A stretch of DNA of 8,835 bases from Gammaproteobacteria bacterium (GCA_024679435.1 JAIBDK010000070.1:1-8835), one strand, 5' to 3'. Positions 1 through 7,130 are shown, counted from the first letter of the stretch. Translations and numbers: made by a program. Notes: generated from the sequence alone by a model not told the origin.

Positions 1-670
1 CGAGCCTTTTGCCCATTATCAATGCCAAGAAGGCGGTCAGTGCCAGAGGCAGTGTCTTAAACAGCATCGTCCAGCCCACAAACGCTGTGACAGACAGCAC
101 CAGTATCTGGGTCAGTTTCCCGATCAGAAAGCAGGTGTTGAGAATCGGGATCATCCTGTTTTTTTCCATATTAAGACTCAGGAAATAGACAATCAGTATC
201 GCCACCATAACGTTGGTAATTCCTGCGGATACCCCTGAGGCAAAGCCAAAGGCGGCCATAGTCATGAGACCTTTTTGGGGTATCCACGCGCCCGTGCTGT
301 TTCCGGAAAAAGTAGTCCATAAATAGCTCAGGATCAGTAATGCGAGTATTAATCTGAACGGGGAAGGGTCCATTGTTGCGAGCATGTATGAGCCTAAAAG
401 AGAACCCACAAAAGCGGACAGGAAAAGCACACGATACGTATTCAGACTGTTACGATAGTCGAACCCTCCCCAGATGCTGGCAAGATTAACCGTAACTGTC
501 GGTAATAATGTGACAAGAATAGCGAGACGGACGTCCAGAAAAATGGCAATCAGTGGTGTCGCTATCATCGGGAACCCAAGACCAATTGCGCCGTGTATTA
601 TTCCGGCAATGCCGGTCACAAACAGGATGTAGAGATACTGGGTTAGGCCAATGTCTGTCAAAATATTCAT
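1..670 (-). CDS. TauE/SafE family membrane exporter (partial, C-terminus beyond the window)
   Basis: My own reading of the minus strand gives an open frame of 223 codons from an ATG at 668-670 to the left edge with no stop. The protein is almost entirely hydrophobic. Near the N-terminus it has GIIHGAIGLGFPMIATPL (residues 23-40), which matches the glycine-rich first repeat of the TauE/SafE (formerly DUF81) family, followed by LPTVTVNLASIWGG. A second similar stretch, FGFASGVSAGITNV, lies near residue 140 and fits the internal duplication of this family. Members usually have about 250-260 residues, so only roughly 30 are missing. The family is inferred to move sulfite, sulfoacetate or other small organosulfur anions out of the cell, but the substrate cannot be told here. 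There is no clear Shine-Dalgarno sequence before the ATG. The gene is divergent from the haloperoxidase gene. Confidence 0.88.
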   Translation of the reverse strand, partial: MNILTDIGLTQYLYILFVTGIAGIIHGAIGLGFPMIATPLIAIFLDVRLAILVTLLPTVTVNLASIWGGFDYRNSLNTYRVLFLSAFVGSLLGSYMLATMDPSPFRLILALLILSYLWTTFSGNSTGAWIPQKGLMTMAAFGFASGVSAGITNVMVAILIVYFLSLNMEKNRMIPILNTCFLIGKLTQILVLSVTAFVGWTMLFKTLPLALTAFLALIMGKRL

Positions 671-785
671 GGAGTCTTGAATTTGTTGGGGTTACAAAAA
701 TAGGTTAGATTCTGTAGATGGAATATAAGATGCCCAACCGGCTCAAAATGCATCAGGTTGAAACTTCTGTCCGGGTGAAATTCCA
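671..785. promoter_or_regulatory. Divergent intergenic region with possible promoter elements
   Basis: This 115-base stretch must hold the 5' signals of both the TauE-like gene and the haloperoxidase gene. On the plus strand, TTGTTG (683-688) and TAGATT (706-711) are spaced 17 bases apart but match the sigma-70 consensus only loosely (3/6 and 4/6). TATAAG (724-729) is a better -10 match but lacks a recognisable -35. A GGTGA at 774-778 lies seven bases before the haloperoxidase ATG and is the likely ribosome binding site. The motif GGTTAGAT (703-710) recurs elsewhere in the window. The promoter assignments are guesses from consensus. Confidence 0.3.
703..710 (+). repeat. Intergenic motif GGTTAGAT, copy 1
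   Basis: An exact copy of an 8-base motif that also occurs at 7103-7110 and 7165-7172. All three copies that I found by eye lie between genes and in the same orientation. This copy partly overlaps a weak -10 candidate. It could be a regulator half-site or chance. Confidence 0.3.
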
Positions 786-2693
786 ATGAATTGTAACCCC
801 GGAAAGGCACAACGGTTTATTCGTTGGCGGAGTATTGCCTTTAGCGTTGTTTTTATATGCAACATCTTCGGGTCGGGAATTGACCAGGCTTATGGTTTTG
901 ATCAGGAAGGAAAGTCTATCGCCAGAATATGGAATGAACAACTCTTGTGGGCAATTCGATTAGATAGCGCGAGACCTACCGTACATGCGAGAAATCTATT
1001 TCACCTGTCCGCGGCAATGTGGGATGCCTGGGCGGCTTACCATCCTGATGCTAAAGGGGTGTTTGTGGACGCGCAGATTGTGGCTGAAGATATTGATGCC
1101 GCCAGAGATGAGTCCATCAGTTTCGCGGCTTACAGGCTGTTAATGTGGCGCTTCAGACATTCGCCGAACTTTATTCAGACGGAATCATCTGCCAACCGAA
1201 AGATGGTGGAGCTAGGTTATGACGCTTCTATCGAGGAAACTGTATCCGCAACTCCGGCGGCATTAGGAAATCGAATTGCGCGAACAATTATCGAAATTGG
1301 ATTGCTGGATGGGGCGAATGAGCTCAATGATTACGCCAATCAATTCTATGAACCCGTAAACCCACCCCTTGATCCGTCAAAGCTCGGTAATCCTGAGATG
1401 ATTTCACCGAATCGATGGCAACCTCTGGATATTCCCGACTTTGTGGGGCAATCTGGCGAGCAATCTGAAAACTATCCCCCTTTCGTCGGACCCGAGTGGG
1501 GAAACGTTAAACCGTTTTCACTGACCGATCAGGACATGGTTATCCGCAAGCGGGACGGTAATACCTACCGAGTTTATCTGGACCCCGGTGCTCCACCCTT
1601 GTTCGGACTGGCCTCTGACGAGCAGTTTCGGGCCGGATTCGAACAAGTGATTAAATACAGTTCAAGGCTTGATCCTGAGGATGGGCTGGTGATTGATGTC
1701 AGCCCCGCATCCCGCGGCAATAACCGGATAGGCAGTAATGATGGGGCAGGATATGAAGTGAATCCCGTGACCGGGCAACCCTATCAGTCGCAATGGGTCC
1801 CCGCCGGAGATTACTTTCGTGTACTGGCCGAATTCTGGGCCGACGGCCCAAGCTCCGAGACTCCACCGGGGCATTGGTTTGTCATGCTTAATTTTGCCAG
1901 CGACCGATTAAATCCTGAGGATAAGCGTTTTAAAGGTATAGGCGAAACTCTCGATAGTCTCGAGTGGGATGTGCGCGCGTATCTGGCTATGGGGGGGGCA
2001 ATGCATGATGTGGCCATTGCCGCCTGGAGTAATAAAGGCTGGTATGATTATCCGCGTCCCATATCGGCCATTCGATTTTTGTGTGAGCAGGGTCAGCGTT
2101 CTGATCGACAACGCCTTAATTACACTCCCCACGGTATCGATCTGATTCCGGGTTTGATTGAATTAATTGATGAGTCCAACACCGCCCCGGGAGGAAAACA
2201 TGCTCATTTACTGGCGCAAAGCCCCGACAGCCTAGGGGAGATTGTGCTTAAAAGCTGGCGAGGTCCGAAATTTATAGAAAATTCGAAGATTGATACCGCA
2301 GGAGTTGGCTGGATACTATGCAAAAACTGGTGGCCTTATCAACGACCCAACTTTGTCACGCCGCCCTTTGCAGGATATGTTTCTGGGCATAGCACCTACA
2401 GTCGGGCTGCTGCGGAAATTATGACCTTGCTGACCGGATCTAAATTTTTTCCTGACGGTTATGCTATCTTCCCGATTAAACAGAATACGTTCCTTAAATT
2501 TGAGCGCGGACCCTCGAAGGCTTTCTCCCTGCAATGGGCAACTTATCAGGATGCGGCGGATGAATCGGCTATTTCGAGAATTTATGGAGGCATCCATCCA
2601 CCCGGAGATGACGTGCCGGGCAGAATGATGGGTTATAAGATTGGCCATCATGCGTTTAAGAAGGCTCTGGAGTATTATCCTCCGAGTATCTGA
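786..2693 (+). CDS. Vanadium-dependent haloperoxidase / PAP2 superfamily protein, secreted
   Basis: A 635-residue protein with the complete vanadate-binding and catalytic set of vanadium haloperoxidases: K417 with R424-P425 (KX6RP motif), S533-G534-H535 (H535 would be the acid-base histidine), and S597-R598 with H604 and D608 (SRX5HX3D). Near the N-terminus, ARNLFHLSAAMWDAWAAY (68-85) matches the helix found in large bacterial haloperoxidases. Enzymes of this type use H2O2 to oxidise halide to hypohalite. Residues 1-37 look like a Sec signal peptide: arginines at 10, 13 and 15, a hydrophobic core at about 17-30, and a possible cleavage after AYG, so export to the periplasm or beyond is likely. 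Residues 190-380 form a long, polar central region. The start is supported by GGTGA seven bases upstream. Acid phosphatases share the three active-site motifs, but the length and the N-terminal helix favour haloperoxidase. Halide preference cannot be read from the sequence. Confidence 0.9.
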   Translation: MNCNPGKAQRFIRWRSIAFSVVFICNIFGSGIDQAYGFDQEGKSIARIWNEQLLWAIRLDSARPTVHARNLFHLSAAMWDAWAAYHPDAKGVFVDAQIVAEDIDAARDESISFAAYRLLMWRFRHSPNFIQTESSANRKMVELGYDASIEETVSATPAALGNRIARTIIEIGLLDGANELNDYANQFYEPVNPPLDPSKLGNPEMISPNRWQPLDIPDFVGQSGEQSENYPPFVGPEWGNVKPFSLTDQDMVIRKRDGNTYRVYLDPGAPPLFGLASDEQFRAGFEQVIKYSSRLDPEDGLVIDVSPASRGNNRIGSNDGAGYEVNPVTGQPYQSQWVPAGDYFRVLAEFWADGPSSETPPGHWFVMLNFASDRLNPEDKRFKGIGETLDSLEWDVRAYLAMGGAMHDVAIAAWSNKGWYDYPRPISAIRFLCEQGQRSDRQRLNYTPHGIDLIPGLIELIDESNTAPGGKHAHLLAQSPDSLGEIVLKSWRGPKFIENSKIDTAGVGWILCKNWWPYQRPNFVTPPFAGYVSGHSTYSRAAAEIMTLLTGSKFFPDGYAIFPIKQNTFLKFERGPSKAFSLQWATYQDAADESAISRIYGGIHPPGDDVPGRMMGYKIGHHAFKKALEYYPPSI

Positions 2694-2735
2694 AGTGAGG
2701 GACCAATTGGTTTAGCGCCGGCAGAGTTTCATGGG

Positions 2736-2754
2736 CTTTCACGAGCCTTTCACG
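2736..2754 (+). repeat. Tandem CTTTCACG with 11-base period
   Basis: CTTTCACG occurs at 2736-2743 and again at 2747-2754, which puts the two copies one helical turn apart. They lie in the 105-base gap between the haloperoxidase and DUF1499 genes. Spacing of this kind suits a protein binding one face of the DNA, but two 8-base copies may also be chance. Confidence 0.25.
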
Positions 2755-2798
2755 GCGTTGAAGCCAAAATCGACAATGTAAATTATGGACACGTTATC

Positions 2799-3278
2799 TT
2801 GAAAACTACTTTATTTATTCTGGCTTGCATAATTTTGATATGGGTTGTGCTACTCATTGTATTGGGATTTGTTTCAAGATCAGGAAAACCGCCCGGGTTA
2901 TCAGATAGCAGATTGGCTTCCTGTCCGAGCTCACCCAATTGTATCTGTACCGAGTATGAATCTGATAACAAGGCCTTTGTCAGTCCGGTGCAGATTTCAA
3001 TCGACAGTCATGATGTCATCGACGACGCACAGACTGTGGCTTTAGAGATGGGCGGTAAAATTGTAAGCCGTGACCGTTTATATCTGGCAGTTACTTTTTC
3101 ATCGCGTCTGTTTGGGTTGGTGGATGATTTTGAAATTCGATGGGCCCCGGAGCCTGGGTTATTGCATATTCGCTCTGCATCGCGAACCGGCCACAGTGAT
3201 TTGGGCGTTAATGGTAAACGGGTTGAAGATTTCAAAAATCGGTACAAAGCGTTGCAAAAAAAGAAGTTGCCCAGTTAG
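2799..3278 (+). CDS. DUF1499 family protein, membrane-anchored
   Basis: A 159-residue protein with the two signatures of DUF1499: CPSSPNC at residues 42-48, and RSASRTGHSDLGVNGKRVE at 125-143. Residues 5-24 are a single hydrophobic helix, so the domain is probably anchored in the inner membrane and faces the periplasm. No lipobox is seen. The molecular function of DUF1499 is unknown. The start is a TTG. No in-frame ATG occurs before residue 84 and a start inside the helix would destroy the anchor, so TTG is the best choice, although the upstream GGA (2787-2789) is a weak ribosome binding site. The gene follows the haloperoxidase by 105 bases and precedes the histidine phosphatase by 26, so the last two may be cotranscribed. 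Confidence 0.85.
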   Translation: MKTTLFILACIILIWVVLLIVLGFVSRSGKPPGLSDSRLASCPSSPNCICTEYESDNKAFVSPVQISIDSHDVIDDAQTVALEMGGKIVSRDRLYLAVTFSSRLFGLVDDFEIRWAPEPGLLHIRSASRTGHSDLGVNGKRVEDFKNRYKALQKKKLPS

Positions 3279-3304
3279 TTCGAACCTGAATTCATGCCCT
3301 GTTT

Positions 3305-4048
3305 ATGAAACTTTACCTGATACGCCACGCAGAATCTGCCAATAATGCGGTTTATGGCACAGATAATCAGCATGCCAGTCATAGTCCGGATCCGGAAATT
3401 ACCGATCCCGGGCACAGGCAGGGGCAATGTCTGGGTCAGCATTTTGCCATGACCGACACTGAGCCAAGGCAGCATCCCGATGAAAAATCATCAGACATTC
3501 AATACGGCTTAACGCATCTCTATTGCAGTCTGATGAGTCGCTCTTTGCTGACAGCGCAATACATTGCTGAAGCATGCGGTTTGAAAATGGTGGCTAGACC
3601 GGACATTTTTGAATATCAGGGAATCTACGAAATTGACAACAACGGTAATCAAGTGGGAGTCGAAGGGCCCGGCAGGCGTTACTTTGAGAAGCGTTTTCCA
3701 GATGTTCAGCTACCTGAAGAGTTAAGTGAAAAGGGCTGGTGGAATCGACCTGTGGAAAGTCAAACTCAATTTCTTGCCAGGGTAGAAAATTCTCTTGATC
3801 ATATCCAGGCATTGCATGGCGGTACTGACCACCACGTTGCCATGGTGGTGCATGGTGACTATATTGACCAGTGCATTAACCATATTATGGGGGTTGAGAG
3901 AATTGCTGAGAACTACAAAACCCCCTGGGTTGCAAACTGGGTGTTTCACAACACCTCGATTTCAAGAATTGATATCATTAACGGGTCGAGGAATGTGGTT
4001 TACCTGAACCGAATTGATCATCTACCCCCTGATTTGGTGACCTGGTAG
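3305..4048 (+). CDS. Histidine phosphatase family protein (branch 1)
   Basis: A 247-residue protein beginning MKLYLIRHAESANN. This is the RHG-type motif of the phosphoglycerate mutase/histidine phosphatase superfamily, with R7 and the nucleophile H8. Other expected residues are present: R79 in MSRSLLTAQ, an acidic residue around E103 (IFEYQGIYE), and the second catalytic histidine H183 in VVHGDYIDQ. Enzymes of this branch transfer or hydrolyse phosphate through a phosphohistidine. Substrates range from 2- or 3-phosphoglycerate to fructose 2,6-bisphosphate, nucleotides and cofactors. The protein lacks the features of a true glycolytic mutase, so a phosphatase of unknown substrate is the better call. 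There is no signal peptide, so it is probably cytoplasmic. It lies 26 bases after the DUF1499 stop with no clear ribosome binding site, and it converges with the DUF3461 gene. Confidence 0.88.
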   Translation: MKLYLIRHAESANNAVYGTDNQHASHSPDPEITDPGHRQGQCLGQHFAMTDTEPRQHPDEKSSDIQYGLTHLYCSLMSRSLLTAQYIAEACGLKMVARPDIFEYQGIYEIDNNGNQVGVEGPGRRYFEKRFPDVQLPEELSEKGWWNRPVESQTQFLARVENSLDHIQALHGGTDHHVAMVVHGDYIDQCINHIMGVERIAENYKTPWVANWVFHNTSISRIDIINGSRNVVYLNRIDHLPPDLVTW

Positions 4049-4106
4049 AGAACCAGCATCGGGCCGAAGCGCTCGAAGGGGAAAATCTCCTGTAATTTAT
4101 TATTCC

Positions 4107-4122
4107 GAACTTACTTAAGTTC
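4107..4122. repeat. Short inverted repeat between convergent genes
   Basis: GAACTT, a 4-base loop (ACTT) and AAGTTC form a perfect 6-base-pair stem that overlaps the stop codon of the DUF3461 gene (4111-4113) and faces the histidine phosphatase gene. Its position between two converging genes suits transcription termination in either direction. Neither strand has a proper U-tract after it, so this is a weak candidate. Confidence 0.25.
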
Positions 4123-4497
4123 AGAAACCAGAGATTCGATATAAGCAATACGTCCACTGGTTTCTTCCTGAAGACGCTGTATCTCTTCCTTGATCAAAGC
4201 AAGCTGATTTGAACGATTACGTTTTGCCTTAACGATTTGATCAAGTTCTGCCATTGCTTTGTGAACCACGGGAGAAATTTCAGAATAGATATGTGAATCG
4301 TTGGTGCTACCGTCTCCGTGAGTCATTTTTTCGGTTCGGGGAAATCGAAATCTTTTGCTGTCGGGAAGGATAGAGCCCTTTTGTTTCTTATACACGATTC
4401 TAAGAATATCCATGTTGTTCACTGTTTGTAGTGAATATCGATCGATGGTTTCCGGGCTGGAAATTCCCATTTCATGCAATGTTGGGTACTCAGACAT
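4111..4497 (-). CDS. DUF3461 family protein
   Basis: A 128-residue cytoplasmic protein whose first 90 residues match the DUF3461 family pattern as I know it. It has MSEYPTLHEMGI at the start, then IDRYSLQ, DILRIVYKKQKGSILPDSKRFRF (residues 30-52 in the usual order) and EISPVVHKAMAELDQIV (73-89). The last 35 residues are rich in E, K, Q and R with regular hydrophobic positions, and probably form a coiled coil. No function is established for the family, which is common in Gammaproteobacteria. The ATG is supported by GAGGT (minus strand, 4507-4503) five bases upstream. It is the last gene of the leftward-pointing set, 77 bases downstream of the GIY-YIG gene. Confidence 0.87.
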   Translation of the reverse strand: MSEYPTLHEMGISSPETIDRYSLQTVNNMDILRIVYKKQKGSILPDSKRFRFPRTEKMTHGDGSTNDSHIYSEISPVVHKAMAELDQIVKAKRNRSNQLALIKEEIQRLQEETSGRIAYIESLVSELK

Positions 4498-4536
4498 GCT
4501 CTACCTCAATAAATGTTTATGCTCTGGTTATTCACT

Positions 4537-4556
4537 CAGTCTTTAAAATTAGACTG
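4537..4556. repeat. Inverted repeat between the GIY-YIG and DUF3461 genes
   Basis: CAGTCT (4537-4542) and AGACTG (4551-4556) form a perfect 6-base-pair inverted repeat around an 8-base AT-only loop. It lies about 40-60 bases upstream of the DUF3461 start. Neither strand has a U-tract beyond the stem, so an operator or attenuating hairpin is as likely as a terminator. A TATGAT on the minus strand (4572-4567) could be a -10 element just upstream, which would put the repeat in the transcribed leader. That reading is inference. Confidence 0.3.
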
Positions 4557-4574
4557 CAAAAACGAGATCATACA

Positions 4575-4892
4575 CTAAACAGAGAAATTATTTTCAGGAT
4601 CACTAAGGCGTTTGCGCCCGGAAATCAATGCGACTTTTTTGGCCCGGGTGAGTTTTTTGATCTGGCTTTCACGCTTTGAGGCGCTGCTTCTGTTATGCCC
4701 GGATTCCTGATAGGCAATTCGCAGTGGCGTCTTTCCATTGAAATATTTAGCATTTTTAGTGTTTCCTGAATGCTCCAGAAATCGCCTTTTCGGATCAGTT
4801 GTGATTCCAGTATAGAGTGAGTGGTCGCTGGCTTCAATGATATACACATACCAGTTTACAGCGCCCGTTTGTTCAGAGTCAGATGAAGTCAC
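4575..4892 (-). CDS. GIY-YIG nuclease-fold protein (UPF0213/YhbQ type)
   Basis: A 105-residue protein made of a single GIY-YIG domain. WYVYIIEASDHSLYTGITTD (residues 14-33) carries the two short strands of the motif (VYI and YTG). DPKRRFLEH (34-42) supplies the conserved arginine, KRESQIKKLTRAKK (73-86) contains the catalytic-type glutamate E75, and AKYF and PLRIAYQE lie between them. This is the small, stand-alone form of the family, of about 80-110 residues. Related proteins have been linked to DNA nicking or repair, but their natural role is poorly known. Translation appears to start at a GTG (4890-4892). No in-frame ATG gives a full domain, and AGGCA directly before the GTG is a poor ribosome binding site. 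It lies 35 bases downstream of the cytochrome gene, probably as a housekeeping neighbour rather than a functional partner. Confidence 0.85.
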   Translation of the reverse strand: MTSSDSEQTGAVNWYVYIIEASDHSLYTGITTDPKRRFLEHSGNTKNAKYFNGKTPLRIAYQESGHNRSSASKRESQIKKLTRAKKVALISGRKRLSDPENNFSV

Positions 4893-4927
4893 TGCCTATT
4901 TAGTTGCTTTATTAAATCTGGGCCAGT

Positions 4928-5725
4928 TTAATGTTGTTGATGCTTTAGGTACTGGTAGAGCTGATCGAGTTGCCCGTCACTTAAATCGGTGTGGTCAGGC
5001 ATGCTGGAATAGCGAAACTGCGAAGGCTGCTTGATAAATGCTTTTATCATCTCCTCAGTCCTGTATGCGACGATGCTTTGGGGCGCATTCAGATCTGGCC
5101 CGATTTTGCCGCCTTGCTGATCCATGGCATGACATCGCAGGCATCGCATTCGGAATGTTTGAAATCCTCTATAGACAGTGGAGTTTGATTTGACATTTTG
5201 AGGCACCACGGCAGGGTACTGATCGCTGAATCTTAGAATGCCAATTTCGGAAACCTGCCAGGGCCAGGGAAATTTATTTGCGGTGGTCTGGTGCTTTTCG
5301 GTCCACACCAGAAAGAAGGGCCCGGGATCGGCCAACTTTCTGCCGACAGGTTCCCAGCCGGTCTCCCAGTCGAGATCCTCGTAAGCAAGATAGCCACCGG
5401 GTTCCTTAAGGGAATCCAGATTACTTATCGCCTGATAGCCATCCAGAGCCGTAAAAGAAATATCCGAAAAATCATTGCCTCTCCACTGGTCTTCGAAAAT
5501 AACATCCAGAACGTCTTTAACCGGTAGGGCAAGATAACGTTTTTTCTTGCTCATTAATGGGTTATAGAAATGAATCTCGACGGGGGTGATAGTATCTGTG
5601 AGTTCAGTTAACGACACGTCTGAAATCACCTGGCCTGCGACAGCAAAACGTAACGTAGGATTCTGAGCGAGTGCGTTAACTGTTCCACTTAGATAGAGCG
5701 TTGCCATTAATAAAAATAATCGCAT
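4928..5725 (-). CDS. Periplasmic c-type cytochrome with N-terminal sulfite-oxidase-like (pterin-fold) domain
   Basis: Residue numbers here count from a TTG at 5761. I prefer the ATG at codon 13 (5725) because it gives a compact 20-residue signal peptide, MRLFLLMATLYLSGTVNALA. Neither start has a ribosome binding site; the TTG would begin only eight bases after the doeA stop. The C-terminal third is a class I cytochrome c domain: CLRCH (207-211) binds haem, GGKIGPDLN follows, and M254 in SSMPDH is the probable axial ligand. Residues 35-187 resemble the small molybdopterin-oxidoreductase (SUOX-like) fold, with VKDVLDVIF, FTALDGYQAIS, LAYEDLD, GPFFLVWT and WQVSEIGILRF in the expected order. The cysteine that ligates molybdenum is absent; the only cysteines are the two of the haem motif. 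An electron-transfer role in the periplasm is likely, but the partner is unknown. Confidence 0.8.
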   Translation of the reverse strand: MRLFLLMATLYLSGTVNALAQNPTLRFAVAGQVISDVSLTELTDTITPVEIHFYNPLMSKKKRYLALPVKDVLDVIFEDQWRGNDFSDISFTALDGYQAISNLDSLKEPGGYLAYEDLDWETGWEPVGRKLADPGPFFLVWTEKHQTTANKFPWPWQVSEIGILRFSDQYPAVVPQNVKSNSTVYRGFQTFRMRCLRCHAMDQQGGKIGPDLNAPQSIVAYRTEEMIKAFIKQPSQFRYSSMPDHTDLSDGQLDQLYQYLKHQQH

Positions 5726-5769
5726 GGGAATAGATCGTTTGATTGTTGCTGGAGTTTTCAAATGGAGGC

Positions 5770-6951
5770 TTATTTGACAAATAGCTCCCTTGGTACGTTA
5801 GCCAATGTTTCAGCGCCATCGCCTGTGATCACAAAACTTTCGGTTATTTCCATGCCCCAGTCGTCCTGCCAGACCGCTGGAATAAAGTGGAAGGTCATAC
5901 CCGGTTGCAATATCGTTTTGTCGCCGGGTCGGAGGCTCATCGTGCGTTCACCCCAGTCTGGAGGGTATGAAATACCAATGGGATAGCCGCAGCGACTTTC
6001 TTTTTTAATTCCCGTTTTATTTTCCAGAATGTCACAAAAAGCTTTAGCTACTTCCTGACACTGGTTTCCGGGTCGTGCTTGTTCGAGCCCGGCATTGATG
6101 CCCTCTACAACAGCTTTCTCCACGTCCAGAAATTTTTGTGATGGCTTTCCCAGGAAAATAGTTCGTGAGGTTGGGCATTGATAACGTTTGTAACAACCGG
6201 CTATTTCAAAAAAAGTCGCTTCGCCGGTTTTGAATGGATCGTCGTTCCAGGTGAGGTGCGGGGCAGACGCATCAGCTCCAGAGGGCAATAACGGGACAAT
6301 TGCCGGATAGTCGCCACCGTGGCCTTCTATGCCAAGGCATCCCGAGCGAAATATTTCTGCCACCATTTCGTTTTTTCGTAAACCAGGTTCAATCATCTCG
6401 CGAATATTTTGATGCATTTGGGTGACAATTTGACCGGCAATTTTCATGTATTGAATTTCGGTCTCGCTTTTAATCGCCCGCTGCCAGTTAACCAGGCCGG
6501 TGGTGTCTATCAGCGAAGCCTGTGTAAGTCCATTAACCAGTTCGGCATGGGCCTGAGCTGAGTACCAGTAATTGTCCATTTCAACGCCGATAGTTCCGGC
6601 GGAAATATTTCGTTCCTTGAGGACATGCACCAGTTCCTGCATCGGATGCAGAGGCAAATTCTGGACCAGTTTTTCATCATATCCATGAACATCTGCATCC
6701 GGCATCCACACGGTACGAACTCCGCCATTGGCATCCTGGGCACGGACAAAACAGATCGGGTTCCCTTCCATCGGTAAAATCACGCACTGGTGCACATAAA
6801 ATGACCAACCGTCATATCCGGTCAGCCAGCCCATATTGGACGGATCGCTGACGATAATCGTATCAATTCCACGACGTTCCATTTCAGCTCTGGTTTTAGC
6901 AATCCGCGCGTCATATTCGGCTTGAGTAAAGGGCAGGTTTTTAGCTGGCAT
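5770..6951 (-). CDS. doeA: Ectoine hydrolase (M24 peptidase fold, DoeA/EutD type)
   Basis: A 393-residue creatinase/aminopeptidase-P-fold protein that closely follows the DoeA pattern as I remember it. It has PFTQAEYDARIAKTRAEM at 7-24, NMGWLTGYDGWSFYVHQ (39-55), IGVEMDNYWYSAQAH (121-135), GGDYPAIVPLLPSGADASAP (212-231), FFEIAGCYKRYQCPTSRT (247-264) and GYPIGISYPPDWGERTMSLR (322-341). DoeA hydrolyses ectoine to N-acetyl-2,4-diaminobutyrate in the cytoplasm. Where metal-dependent M24 enzymes have two aspartates, this protein has E249 and P260, so a two-metal site looks impossible. As I recall, a glutamate in this region acts covalently in the EutD structure, and E249 would be the candidate. 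The length is as expected. The upstream gene is an aminotransferase and the downstream gene is the cytochrome; DoeB, the usual partner, is not adjacent. No clear ribosome binding site precedes the ATG. Confidence 0.85.
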   Translation of the reverse strand: MPAKNLPFTQAEYDARIAKTRAEMERRGIDTIIVSDPSNMGWLTGYDGWSFYVHQCVILPMEGNPICFVRAQDANGGVRTVWMPDADVHGYDEKLVQNLPLHPMQELVHVLKERNISAGTIGVEMDNYWYSAQAHAELVNGLTQASLIDTTGLVNWQRAIKSETEIQYMKIAGQIVTQMHQNIREMIEPGLRKNEMVAEIFRSGCLGIEGHGGDYPAIVPLLPSGADASAPHLTWNDDPFKTGEATFFEIAGCYKRYQCPTSRTIFLGKPSQKFLDVEKAVVEGINAGLEQARPGNQCQEVAKAFCDILENKTGIKKESRCGYPIGISYPPDWGERTMSLRPGDKTILQPGMTFHFIPAVWQDDWGMEITESFVITGDGAETLANVPRELFVK

Positions 6952-6992
6952 GAGGAAACTCGGTTTGGTGTGTTTTTATGAGTTTAAACATA

Positions 6993-7013
6993 CCAGCAAT
7001 GTGCCTCTGCTGG
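6993..7013. repeat. Inverted repeat upstream of doeA
   Basis: CCAGCA (6993-6998) and TGCTGG (7008-7013) form a perfect 6-base-pair inverted repeat with a 9-base spacer. It ends about 40 bases before the doeA start, in the leader or promoter region. A palindromic TTTAAA-containing site (GTTTAAAC, 6983-6990) lies between it and doeA. This could be an operator, since ectoine catabolic genes are often controlled by a MocR/GntR-type (EnuR) or Lrp/AsnC-type regulator. No such regulator gene is in the window. Confidence 0.3.
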
Positions 7014-7102
7014 AAAGGGGGAGGTGATGCCGATTTCATTGAGATGATTGGAAGTTAGTGCCCAGAATTTGTGATTCATTTAATCAGAGCGTAAACCGGC
7101 CA

Positions 7103-7110
7103 GGTTAGAT
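7103..7110 (+). repeat. Intergenic motif GGTTAGAT, copy 2
   Basis: An exact copy of the motif at 703-710, in the 229-base gap between doeA and the aminotransferase gene. Together with ATCTAAACC (7131-7139) it makes an imperfect inverted repeat with a 20-base spacer. Confidence 0.3.
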
Positions 7111-7130
7111 CTTCAGTTTTGGGCTTATTC

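Noticed and set aside
2316..2651. A 111-codon open frame on the minus strand opposite the end of the haloperoxidase gene.
   Set aside because: It lies fully within a well-supported gene that carries the catalytic motifs in the other strand, and the translation has no recognisable features.
3255..3263. An A AAA AAG heptamer in frame near the end of the DUF1499 gene, the classic -1 frameshift site.
   Set aside because: A -1 shift there would add only about eight residues before a stop, and I see no stimulatory stem downstream. The normal stop gives a protein of the usual form.
4078..4090. A GGGGA/TCTCC mini-hairpin downstream of the histidine phosphatase gene as a rho-independent terminator.
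   Set aside because: The stem has only five pairs including a G-T, the loop is three bases and the sequence after it is not a U-tract.
1..4928. A functional link between the TauE/SafE exporter and the SUOX-like domain of the cytochrome, forming a sulfite pathway.
   Set aside because: The genes are more than 4 kb apart with unrelated genes between, the SUOX-like domain lacks the molybdenum-ligand cysteine, and the exporter substrate is unknown.
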